A DNA stretch of 64,000 nucleotides from Streptococcus cuniculipharyngis (GTDB lineage: Bacteria; Bacillota; Bacilli; Lactobacillales; Streptococcaceae), in NCBI RefSeq assembly GCF_007859195.1, contig NZ_VOHL01000001.1:310001-374000 (forward strand), in the 5' to 3' direction. Position numbers and translations under genes: made by a program. This document shows positions 41,337 to 49,042 of this stretch, piece by piece; the stretch's first letter is position 1, and every line of letters starts with the position of its first letter. The notes beneath the pieces are model-generated. The model was not told where the DNA came from. It searched no databases and saw only the letters and a program-made list of their open reading frames with translations.

Positions 41337-42183
41337 GACGCCCTCCTCCTAAACGAGACCAGAAGCCTACCTTACTTGGCGCCGTTTCTCTGATAAAGGT
41401 TTTCCGCAAGAGTTTTTCAAACCCTTCAAGACTGAGATCATGATAAAATTCCCCCAAATGGGCAACTGAAATATCTCCCGTCTCTTCTGAAACAATAATG
41501 GTAAAAGCATCTGATAATTCCGATAAACCAATCGCCGCTCGGTGGCGCGTGCCAAATTCCTTAGAAATCCTAGTTGACTCAGATAAGGGAAGGTAAGAGC
41601 AGGCTGACACAATTTCTTTTCCCCTAACAATGACTGCCCCATCGTGGAGAGGGGTGTTAGGAATAAAGATATTAATTAGCAATTGATGAGTGATTTCAGC
41701 ATTTAAGGGAATACCTGTGGCCACATATTCTTGCAGGGTTTGGGTTTGCTCCACTGAAATCAGCGCCCCAATCTTCCGTGGACTCATGTAGGCAACTGCT
41801 TTGACAAAGGCAGCAATCATTTGCTCTTCATCACTGGCTACATTTTGTTGAATCAAAACATTAGGAGCCCGCCCAAAGCGCTCCAGTCCTGAACGGATTT
41901 CTGGTGCAAAAATCACAACCAGAGCAATCACACTGTAGGTCAAAATTTGATTCATCAGCCAGGTCAGGGTTGGAAATCCAATCAACTCAGTGACAAATCT
42001 TAAAAATAAAAACAAGAGAATCCCTTGGACCAGGGACATAATCTTGGTCCCTGCCAAAGTCTTTATAAACCGGTAAATGAGCCACGAGACGATAAGAATG
42101 TCTAGGAGATTAACCATAATCGTCCATGGATCAGCAATCAAACTGGACCAAAATTTGGCATCCATGGGAAAGATATTACTCAT
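41329..42183 (-). CDS. cdaA: Diadenylate cyclase CdaA
   Basis: Makes c-di-AMP from two ATP; controls potassium and osmolyte balance and wall homeostasis. The 284 residues have three N-terminal membrane helices (about 24-40, 48-68, 78-93) and a cytoplasmic DAC domain with DGA at 181-183 and RHR at 213-215, both essential signatures. The ATG follows AAAGAAGGAC. It is transcribed from an extended -10 (TGATATAAT, 42225-42233) divergent from murT. Confidence 0.97.
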   Translation of the reverse strand: MSNIFPMDAKFWSSLIADPWTIMVNLLDILIVSWLIYRFIKTLAGTKIMSLVQGILLFLFLRFVTELIGFPTLTWLMNQILTYSVIALVVIFAPEIRSGLERFGRAPNVLIQQNVASDEEQMIAAFVKAVAYMSPRKIGALISVEQTQTLQEYVATGIPLNAEITHQLLINIFIPNTPLHDGAVIVRGKEIVSACSYLPLSESTRISKEFGTRHRAAIGLSELSDAFTIIVSEETGDISVAHLGEFYHDLSLEGFEKLLRKTFIRETAPSKVGFWSRLGGGRHV

Positions 42184-42224
42184 ACATGTCCTTCTTTTAT
42201 CTTAAAAATCTATTAATCATTTCT

Positions 42225-42233
42225 ATTATATCA
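42225..42233 (-). promoter_or_regulatory. Extended -10 promoter of cdaA
   Basis: TGATATAAT on the minus strand, 42 bases before the cdaA start. Confidence 0.6.
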
Positions 42234-42272
42234 TTTTCTGCGTTGTTTTTCTTTATCTTAACATAAATTTTG

Positions 42273-42281
42273 TGATAAAAT
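42273..42281 (+). promoter_or_regulatory. Extended -10 promoter of murT, predicting a leaderless transcript
   Basis: TGATAAAAT ends six bases before the murT ATG, so a standard start point falls on the A of the start codon. No ribosome-binding sequence is visible before the ATG. Confidence 0.5.
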
Positions 42282-42287
42282 GGTATC

Positions 42288-43631
42288 ATGACAGTTAAAT
42301 CGATATTTGCAAAAATGGCTGGAAAATCAGCCCACCTTGTTCTCAGTAAACTCGGGCGTGGTTCTACCCTTCCTGGGAAAATCGCCCTTAGCATTGACAA
42401 ACAGATCCTGGATGACCTCTCCAAAGATTACGAAATTGTTGTCATTACAGGCTCAAATGGTAAGACCTTAACAACTTCTCTGACCGTTGGGATTCTTAAA
42501 GAAGCTTTTGGGGAAATTGTGACCAATCCTAGCGGAGCTAATATGATTACAGGAATCACCTCTACTTTTTTAACTGCTAAAAAAGGAAAATCAGGGAAAA
42601 AAATTGCTGTTTTGGAAATTGACGAGGCTAGCCTGCCTAAAATTACCCAATATATTACCCCTAGTCTTTTCGTCTTTACCAATATTTTCCGAGATCAAAT
42701 GGACCGCTATGGGGAGATTTACACTACCTATCAATTTATTTTAGACGGGGCAAAAAATGCGCCTCAGGCAACCATTTTAGCCAATGGTGATAGTCCACTC
42801 TTTCATTCGTCTACCATGACCAACCCTGTCAAATATTATGGATTTGATACGGAAAAACATGAGGCAAGACTTGCCCATTACAATACCGAAGGGATTGTCT
42901 GTCCAGCTTGCCAGAGCATCTTAACCTATCGCCTCAACACCTATGCTAACCTGGGAGATTATATTTGTCCCGCCTGTGGTTTCAGCAGACCCCCATTGGA
43001 CTACCGCCTAACACAACTCACTGAAATTACTAATGTCTCGTCTCAATTTATCATTGATGGACAAGAGTATCAGATTAATATCGGCGGCCTTTACAATATC
43101 TATAATGCCCTAGCCAGTGTTGCCGTCGCTGAATACTTCGGAGTATCCCCTCAGCAAATCAAGGCTGGATTTGAAAAAAGTAAGGCTGTCTTTGGTCGCC
43201 AGGAAACCTTTACCATTGGTGATAAACAATGTACCTTGGTTCTCGTCAAAAATCCTGTCGGGGCCAGCCAAGCTTTAGAAATGATTAAATTAGCTCCTTA
43301 TCCTTTCAGTCTCTCTGTCTTGCTCAATGCCAACTATGCTGATGGGATTGATACTAGCTGGATTTGGGATGCTGATTTTGAGGCTATTACCAACATGCCG
43401 ATTAGCCAAGTCTTTGCTGGTGGTGTTCGCTCGGCAGAAATTGCCCGTCGCCTACGTGTGACAGGTTATGATTCCCAAAAAATCCAAACAGCCCAAAGTC
43501 TTGAGCACTTGGTGGACCTGATTAAACATCAAAAAACAGAGCACGCCTATATTTTGGCCACCTATACTGCCATGCTGGAATTACGCGACCTATTAACCAA
43601 GCAAAAAGCCATTACAAGGGAGGACAACTAA
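42288..43631 (+). CDS. murT: Lipid II isoglutaminyl synthase subunit MurT
   Basis: Mur-ligase-like subunit that activates the D-Glu alpha-carboxyl of lipid II for amidation with ammonia from GatD. The 447 residues have P-loop TGSNGKT at 54-60, the Mur middle domain ([12 protein letters not shown]), a four-Cys zinc ribbon (C205, C208, C227, C230) characteristic of MurT, and a C-terminal DUF1727 domain. The ATG lacks a ribosome site and sits seven bases past a TAAAAT -10. Its stop overlaps gatD by one base. Confidence 0.96.
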   Translation: MTVKSIFAKMAGKSAHLVLSKLGRGSTLPGKIALSIDKQILDDLSKDYEIVVITGSNGKTLTTSLTVGILKEAFGEIVTNPSGANMITGITSTFLTAKKGKSGKKIAVLEIDEASLPKITQYITPSLFVFTNIFRDQMDRYGEIYTTYQFILDGAKNAPQATILANGDSPLFHSSTMTNPVKYYGFDTEKHEARLAHYNTEGIVCPACQSILTYRLNTYANLGDYICPACGFSRPPLDYRLTQLTEITNVSSQFIIDGQEYQINIGGLYNIYNALASVAVAEYFGVSPQQIKAGFEKSKAVFGRQETFTIGDKQCTLVLVKNPVGASQALEMIKLAPYPFSLSVLLNANYADGIDTSWIWDADFEAITNMPISQVFAGGVRSAEIARRLRVTGYDSQKIQTAQSLEHLVDLIKHQKTEHAYILATYTAMLELRDLLTKQKAITREDN

Positions 43632-44422
43632 TGACCTATACTTCATTACAGACCAAAAATCCTCAAGATTTTGCCTACCAGCTCAATCTAGCCCACCTTT
43701 ATGGTAATTTGATGAATACTTATGGTGACAATGGCAATGTCCTCATGATAAAATACGTCAGTGAAAAATTGGGAGCCGCCATGACCGTGGATATTGTCTC
43801 AATTGATGATCCTTTAGATCCTGATTACTATGATCTTATCTTTTTCGGCGGGGGCCAAGACTATGAGCAATCTTTAGTCGCCAAAGATCTCCCCAGCAAA
43901 CGCCAGGCTGTTGACCGGTTCATTCAAAATGACCGGGTGATTCTGGCTATCTGTGGTGGCTTCCAGCTTCTAGGACAATACTACATCCAATCGAATGGGG
44001 TTAAAATTGATGGCATTGGGGTCATGGGCCACTACACCCTCAATCAAAATAATAACCGCTTTATTGGCGATATTAAAATTCATAATGAAGAATTCGATGA
44101 ATACTATTATGGCTTTGAAAATCACCAAGGCCGCACCTTCCTTTCTGAAGATGAAAAACCTTTAGGCAAGGTCGTCTATGGTTGCGGAAATAATAAGGAA
44201 GACCAAACAGAAGGGGTCCACTATAAAAATGTCTTTGGCAGTTATTTCCATGGACCAATTTTAGCCCGTAATCCGCAGTTAGCCTATCGCTTAGTGACAA
44301 CTGCCCTCCGAAATAAATATGGTCAAGACCTTGACCTTCCTGCTTATGATGATATCCTCAAGGATGAGGTTGCTCAAGAATACGCAGATGTTAAGCGGAA
44401 AGTCGATTTTGACGCATCCTAA
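43631..44422 (+). CDS. gatD: Lipid II isoglutaminyl synthase subunit GatD
   Basis: Glutaminase subunit supplying ammonia to MurT. A class-I-like amidotransferase of 263 residues with nucleophile C108 in [11 protein letters not shown] and H207 in SYFHGPIL; the triad Glu position is replaced, as usual for this family. Translationally coupled to murT and followed by a strong terminator. Isoglutamine formation is needed for efficient cross-linking in streptococci. Confidence 0.96.
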   Translation: MTYTSLQTKNPQDFAYQLNLAHLYGNLMNTYGDNGNVLMIKYVSEKLGAAMTVDIVSIDDPLDPDYYDLIFFGGGQDYEQSLVAKDLPSKRQAVDRFIQNDRVILAICGGFQLLGQYYIQSNGVKIDGIGVMGHYTLNQNNNRFIGDIKIHNEEFDEYYYGFENHQGRTFLSEDEKPLGKVVYGCGNNKEDQTEGVHYKNVFGSYFHGPILARNPQLAYRLVTTALRNKYGQDLDLPAYDDILKDEVAQEYADVKRKVDFDAS

Positions 44423-44426
44423 CAAG

Positions 44427-44457
44427 AAAAACTCAAGCTTAGTCGCTTGAGTTTTTT
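44427..44457. terminator. Bidirectional terminator between gatD and the polysaccharide cluster
   Basis: AAAAACTCAAGC-TTAGTC-GCTTGAGTTTTTT, with T-runs in both orientations between two convergent genes. Confidence 0.85.
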
Positions 44458-44458
44458 A

Positions 44459-45955
44459 TTAACGATAATATTGTAAGACGGTTGCTATCAACATGGTTAA
44501 GAGAAAGACAAGTCCCAAATTTATCACTTTTTTGTCGGTAACTAAATTAGTCAGTCCTTGTGCTGCTGGTTTATGTGAGCTTAAGAGGAGGTAAATCAAA
44601 GGCAAGAGGCCGATAAAATAACGACTCTGAACTCCTAAAATTTCCAAATCTCCAACAGGTGTCCAAGTCAGGTAAAGAGCCAAGGTGATCATGCCAGAGA
44701 CTCCTAAAATAACGAGTAAGAGACCAAGTTTGAGGCCGGCACCCACTCTAGCTTTCCCTAGATTATTGAGATAGACCAAACCAAGATAGGCCAAATACAA
44801 GGTAAAACTGCTAGCTGTACCATAGGTCAGAGGCCCATAGATTAACATTCCGTTTAGATTAAGCAAACTCTCAAACATTTTTCTAAAAATCAAACGGCCA
44901 TAAAGAGGTAAGTTGGAAAAAATCGTCTGTAACTGCTTGCTGCTATTGACCTTTTCCAAAAAGTCAGCCAGCTTAGGTGGTTGAATCTGATTATACAAAA
45001 GGTACCAAATTAAACCAAAGCCGATAACAATAATAGTCAACAAGAACTTGTTAAGGAATTTTTCCATCCTTTCATGCTTTTCCCCCTCCTCTCTTATAAA
45101 TAAAGGAAGAAGACTTAATAAGAGGTAGGGAAATTTGGTTACCACCAAAATCAAACAAGCCAGATAGTAGGTTAGCAGTTGGCGATAAGAAACCTTCGGC
45201 GACTCTAGTAAATTTAAAAAGAGCGAAATCACCAACAAAATCATCCCTGTGGCAAAACCATCTTGATTATAAGAAGCTGCCAGATAGACTGTCATTGGAT
45301 TCATGGCCACTACTGCAATCACCTGCTGATAGGCACCCGCTCGTTTAAGCGCTAGGTAGATAAGCAACAAGTAGGCCGATAGATTGACTAGACGCCCAAG
45401 GTAGTAGGTCCAAATGACTGGAAGTTTCAAGGCATTCCCCAAGGCAAGCCCTAAGGCCTGAGGCAGATAAGAGATACTATAGTAAGCATTGGTCATTTTT
45501 ACCGCTAGATAAGATAGTTGCTGGTCGCTGTGCCTGACTTGCCCTAGCTTATCTTTTAAAAGACTCTTACCTGCTCGTTGATCAATGGCCTTAATATCTT
45601 CTGATACCTCTAGGTCTTGGGGATTGTTACTTAGATTTAAGTCACCTTCTGATAAAAAGAGGGATCTGGCATAGTGAACATACTCGTCAGGAACATCATT
45701 GATGGGGGAATAAAAGGCAGACAGGCCACCCAAAACTCCAATCATCACTAAAACTCTCCTGATTTGGCTACTGGGCTGATACATGATCAGGGCCATAGAT
45801 ACCAGAACGAGGAAAGTCAAATGTCCCAGAGGGAGTTTAAGGCTATCGGTGTACATGATAACCATATAAAAACAAGTCAAAATTAATAGGAGCAAGTAGT
45901 GATAATGATAGGAGAATTTCCTAATTATTTCTTTTATCCTTAAGGGAATCGACAT
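44459..45955 (-). CDS. DUF2142 family membrane protein, GacL-like GT-C candidate
   Basis: Polytopic protein of about 498 residues with some twelve membrane helices and an exterior loop after helix 3 carrying NDVPDEYVHYARS, the acidic DE motif of DUF2142. By position and size it corresponds to GacL, the GT-C transferase that moves an undecaprenyl-phosphate-linked side-chain sugar onto the rhamnan outside the membrane. Two tandem ATGs follow GGAGG; the second (45955) has better spacing. It is the last gene of the cluster and overlaps the flippase gene. Confidence 0.8.
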   Translation of the reverse strand: MSIPLRIKEIIRKFSYHYHYLLLLILTCFYMVIMYTDSLKLPLGHLTFLVLVSMALIMYQPSSQIRRVLVMIGVLGGLSAFYSPINDVPDEYVHYARSLFLSEGDLNLSNNPQDLEVSEDIKAIDQRAGKSLLKDKLGQVRHSDQQLSYLAVKMTNAYYSISYLPQALGLALGNALKLPVIWTYYLGRLVNLSAYLLLIYLALKRAGAYQQVIAVVAMNPMTVYLAASYNQDGFATGMILLVISLFLNLLESPKVSYRQLLTYYLACLILVVTKFPYLLLSLLPLFIREEGEKHERMEKFLNKFLLTIIVIGFGLIWYLLYNQIQPPKLADFLEKVNSSKQLQTIFSNLPLYGRLIFRKMFESLLNLNGMLIYGPLTYGTASSFTLYLAYLGLVYLNNLGKARVGAGLKLGLLLVILGVSGMITLALYLTWTPVGDLEILGVQSRYFIGLLPLIYLLLSSHKPAAQGLTNLVTDKKVINLGLVFLLTMLIATVLQYYR

Positions 45956-47210
45956 CATAAACCTCCTTCATCCGATGGTTGAGATAGCTATAAGTAAGCA
46001 CTGATAGCAGCAACCAGACTAGCATGGTTATAAAGTAACTAAGAGCTGCTCCTTCTAGCACCCTCGCTTGAACCAAGGGCTTAGTAATGATCAAGGACAT
46101 TAGCAAAGAGCCGAGATAAGAAACCAACAAAAATCGTTGCTGCCGTAAAATGGTCAAAAAATTATCAAATGCCGTGGCAAAACTACCTAAAACGCCTCCT
46201 GCCATTAGCCATAAAAAAGCTCTTTTGTATGGAGAGAGGGACAGGCCGTAGACCAGCTCTAGGGCGGGAATTCCCAAGATCCATGACCCGATAAGGACCA
46301 AGGCACTGAACAGGCCCAAGTAAAGCAGAATCTGGTATTGCAAACGATGGAAACCAAGCATATCCCGAGAGGTAAAGAAATCCGCCATCTTAGTTAATTG
46401 GGGCCTAAAAAATAGCATGACCAAGTTCATCACAAAAGCAGGCATAAAGAGGACGTTAAAATAAGTCTGTAAACCACTAGGAATCACTCCAGCCTCCAAT
46501 AAATTATCCAAAACATACTTAGGATTGTTGTAAATATACAGAAGGATAAAGCCATTCAAAAAGAGAGGAAAGGTGGCCAGAAGAATACTTTTCGCCTGCA
46601 GCAGGGTTTCTTTTTGCCAGAGCTCTGCCATTGCCCAGGGGCTGATGGTAAAGCTCTTTCGCCAATCATAACAATAAACATAGGCCAAGGATAACAAGCT
46701 AACCCCAGCCAGAGAGAGAGAAAGCCCCTTACTAAAGGACAACATAAGCCCAAAAATCAACAGACTAAGACCATTGCGGACGGTCAGGTACTTACCTGCC
46801 TTATCTAAACGGTTGTGCTGCTGGTAAAAGCCTTGAAATACATCTGATAGAACATCTGCCAAACGAAAACAAATCACCAAAATGACCACCTGAGCCTTAG
46901 TTCCTGATAAACCTCCAAAAAAAACATAGGCCAAACTCAACAACAACATGGCTGTGGCTGTCAACAAGCGTAATAAAAGATAGCTGGCAAAGGAATATTC
47001 GTGTCTCAAATCAGTCGCTTGAAAATTTCTAACCTGAAATAAGCCAACAATGACCATTAAATTACCAAAGGAATAGGCAAAAGAGAACATATCTGCTTCA
47101 TCAAGCGGGAGGGTCCGTGAGACAATCCAAAGCAAGACCACTGAAACCAGGGCTGTTGACAAACTCCCAAATAGATTCCAGATAAATTGACTGTGATTAC
47201 TCCTTGTCAT
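45921..47210 (-). CDS. Polysaccharide flippase-like membrane protein (GacK-like)
   Basis: 429-residue MOP-superfamily protein with about twelve membrane helices in paired repeats and a charged N-terminus (MTRSNHSQFIWNLFGSLSTAL). Placed between the DUF2304 gene and the GT-C gene, as GacK is in the group A streptococcal locus, where it is thought to flip the undecaprenyl-phosphate sugar. Functional role inferred from context. Overlaps the downstream gene by about 35 bases and the upstream by 14. Confidence 0.82.
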   Translation of the reverse strand: MTRSNHSQFIWNLFGSLSTALVSVVLLWIVSRTLPLDEADMFSFAYSFGNLMVIVGLFQVRNFQATDLRHEYSFASYLLLRLLTATAMLLLSLAYVFFGGLSGTKAQVVILVICFRLADVLSDVFQGFYQQHNRLDKAGKYLTVRNGLSLLIFGLMLSFSKGLSLSLAGVSLLSLAYVYCYDWRKSFTISPWAMAELWQKETLLQAKSILLATFPLFLNGFILLYIYNNPKYVLDNLLEAGVIPSGLQTYFNVLFMPAFVMNLVMLFFRPQLTKMADFFTSRDMLGFHRLQYQILLYLGLFSALVLIGSWILGIPALELVYGLSLSPYKRAFLWLMAGGVLGSFATAFDNFLTILRQQRFLLVSYLGSLLMSLIITKPLVQARVLEGAALSYFITMLVWLLLSVLTYSYLNHRMKEVYDVDSLKDKRNN

Positions 47211-47550
47211 CAGTAACGAACCCTTCTTTTTTTAATAAGGCAAGTTCTTGCGTTAGCGTCTTAATCTTAACAGACTGCCGAGATAGGGTATTGGTTAAGC
47301 TAAAAATAATACACAGGCTGAGACAGAAACCCAAGAAAAAAAGCATGTTCGTCGGCGAGTAAATGCCCAAAGCCTTAGTCAAAAGCAACAAGGATTGAGG
47401 AACCCAGACAAAAAAGAGAATCACTACTGCTGTCAAAACCCAAGATAGGGAGTATTTAATCAACAGTTTATTGTGCTTAATCAGACTAAGCAGATAAATG
47501 ACAAAGGTCAAGATGACCAAACTAATGAACAAACTTGCTGTAATCGTCAT
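47197..47550 (-). CDS. DUF2304 small membrane protein (GacJ-like)
   Basis: 117-residue protein with three membrane helices (about 5-20, 33-55, 66-83) and a short coiled C-terminal tail rich in Lys/Glu. In the group A streptococcal locus the equivalent GacJ forms a complex with the GT2 enzyme GacI and raises its catalytic efficiency. Here it follows the GacI-like gene by an ATGA overlap, so the same pairing is expected. Confidence 0.82.
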   Translation of the reverse strand: MTITASLFISLVILTFVIYLLSLIKHNKLLIKYSLSWVLTAVVILFFVWVPQSLLLLTKALGIYSPTNMLFFLGFCLSLCIIFSLTNTLSRQSVKIKTLTQELALLKKEGFVTDDKE

Positions 47551-48245
47551 TCTTTCCCCCTAACTCTGACAAATAAAATTGCCAGACTAACTTTTATCAT
47601 GTAATAAATGGATTTTGACAAGGAAATGGATGAAACACCCCCTTGGCGCTCATTCATAACGACTGGAATCTCCTTGACCTTATAACCATTGAGTAAGGAA
47701 TCTACCACTGTTTCTGGTTCTGGATAATCATCTGGATAGGTATGGGCAAAGCGTTCAATCAAGGAACGATCAACCATCCGCAAGCCAGAAGTAGCATCGG
47801 TAATGGTCTGACTGGTCAGCAATCTTATCAACCAAGTAAAATAGCGAATGCCAATTCTTCGAGCAAAAGAGGACTGGAAGCCTTCATTGGTTATAAAGCG
47901 AGAACCGATGACCATATTGACTGAGTCATTTTCAAATTCTTGGGCCATAGCGGCTAGGAAGGCTGGGTTGTGTTGACCGTCACCATCTACTTGAACCGCC
48001 AGATCATAATGATGACGATAGGCATAAAGATAGCCCGTTTGAACAGCCCCACCGATTCCTAAATTAATGGGTAAATCAATAACGTCAAACCCATGTTGAC
48101 GACAAATCGCCAAGGTTTGGTCAGTTGAACAATCATTGATAACAACATAGTCAAACTCTGGAGCTTCCTTTTTGATCTCCGTTACCGTCTGAACAATACT
48201 TGCCGCTTCATTATAAGCTGGGATAATTATTAACTTCTTCTTCAC
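47547..48245 (-). CDS. GT2 polyprenyl-phosphate glycosyltransferase (GacI/DPM1-like)
   Basis: 232-residue GT-A enzyme. It has LIIIPAYNEA near the N-terminus, the donor motif QVDGDGQHNP and the DPM-type YPEPE motif (DDYPEPETV), with one weak C-terminal hydrophobic segment. It would load a sugar (GlcNAc in GAS) onto undecaprenyl phosphate for the side chain. Two adjacent GTG codons follow AGGAG; the second (48245) has six-base spacing. No ATG is available, so the start is GTG. Confidence 0.85.
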   Translation of the reverse strand: MKKKLIIIPAYNEAASIVQTVTEIKKEAPEFDYVVINDCSTDQTLAICRQHGFDVIDLPINLGIGGAVQTGYLYAYRHHYDLAVQVDGDGQHNPAFLAAMAQEFENDSVNMVIGSRFITNEGFQSSFARRIGIRYFTWLIRLLTSQTITDATSGLRMVDRSLIERFAHTYPDDYPEPETVVDSLLNGYKVKEIPVVMNERQGGVSSISLSKSIYYMIKVSLAILFVRVRGKE

Positions 48246-48254
48246 CACAATCTC

Positions 48255-49028
48255 CTAATGATTGGATTTTTGGCTCCATTTATAAAAGCCATTCAGCACT
48301 TTTGCTAGAGGCTTGGGCCATAGCAGTTCATACATAAACAAATCTTCTTTGGTCCGTGTTTGATCCGAAATCATGGCCGTTGTCTCCGAATCCGCATGAA
48401 TACGATGATACATCAATTTTTCAGGCACATAAGAAAATCGACCTTGGTAATGCTTAGAAATCTGGTACCAGGCATACCAATCCAGTGAAACCTTCAACTC
48501 TTCTGAAAATTGAAATCCTGGCAGCTTCTTCAAATGATACGAAACAGCTGGACAGGCAATCGGATTGCCAAAGGCCAAAATCAATTGCCGCCAAGCCTTG
48601 GAGCTGGGAAACCAGGACATGACCGCTAGCATGACTGATTTAATCTTGAGATTAAGATTGCTCCCCATTACCACTCCTTCTCGATATTCCGCATAGTTGG
48701 AAAAAGCAATCGTGGTTTCAGGAGAGGCCTCAAATGCTGCCATAATCTTTGTCGCATAGTTTTTTTCATAGACATCATCTTGATGGGCAAGGGTACAGTA
48801 AGGTGTTTCCACAAAGCTCAACGCATTATTCCAATCCTTACCAATACCACCTCCCTCCTTATGATAAAAGGGAATGTCATAGGTTTGACAGGCTTGCTTG
48901 ATTAACTGATTGGGAGTCGAACTATAACAAATAATTCGAGATGAATAGGTTTGAGCTTTCAGAGACTGAATACACTCTTCCAAGTAAGGGCTCTCGCCAT
49001 AGGCACAAATCACAAAAGTATGCTTCAT
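48255..49028 (-). CDS. GT2 glycosyltransferase, additional to the GacA-L set
   Basis: 257-residue cytoplasmic GT-A enzyme with a short N-terminus (HTFVICAYGESPYLEECIQSLKAQ), AHQDDVYE as the acidic donor site, and RIHADSET near the C-terminus, a variant of the GT2 H-x-D-S motif. No membrane helices. It sits between the gacH-like and gacI-like genes, where the group A streptococcal locus has none; S. mutans-type clusters do carry extra transferases near here. A side-chain or backbone sugar role is likely; donor and acceptor unknown. Confidence 0.8.
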   Translation of the reverse strand: MKHTFVICAYGESPYLEECIQSLKAQTYSSRIICYSSTPNQLIKQACQTYDIPFYHKEGGGIGKDWNNALSFVETPYCTLAHQDDVYEKNYATKIMAAFEASPETTIAFSNYAEYREGVVMGSNLNLKIKSVMLAVMSWFPSSKAWRQLILAFGNPIACPAVSYHLKKLPGFQFSEELKVSLDWYAWYQISKHYQGRFSYVPEKLMYHRIHADSETTAMISDQTRTKEDLFMYELLWPKPLAKVLNGFYKWSQKSNH

Positions 49029-49042
49029 TTTCCTCTCCTAAT

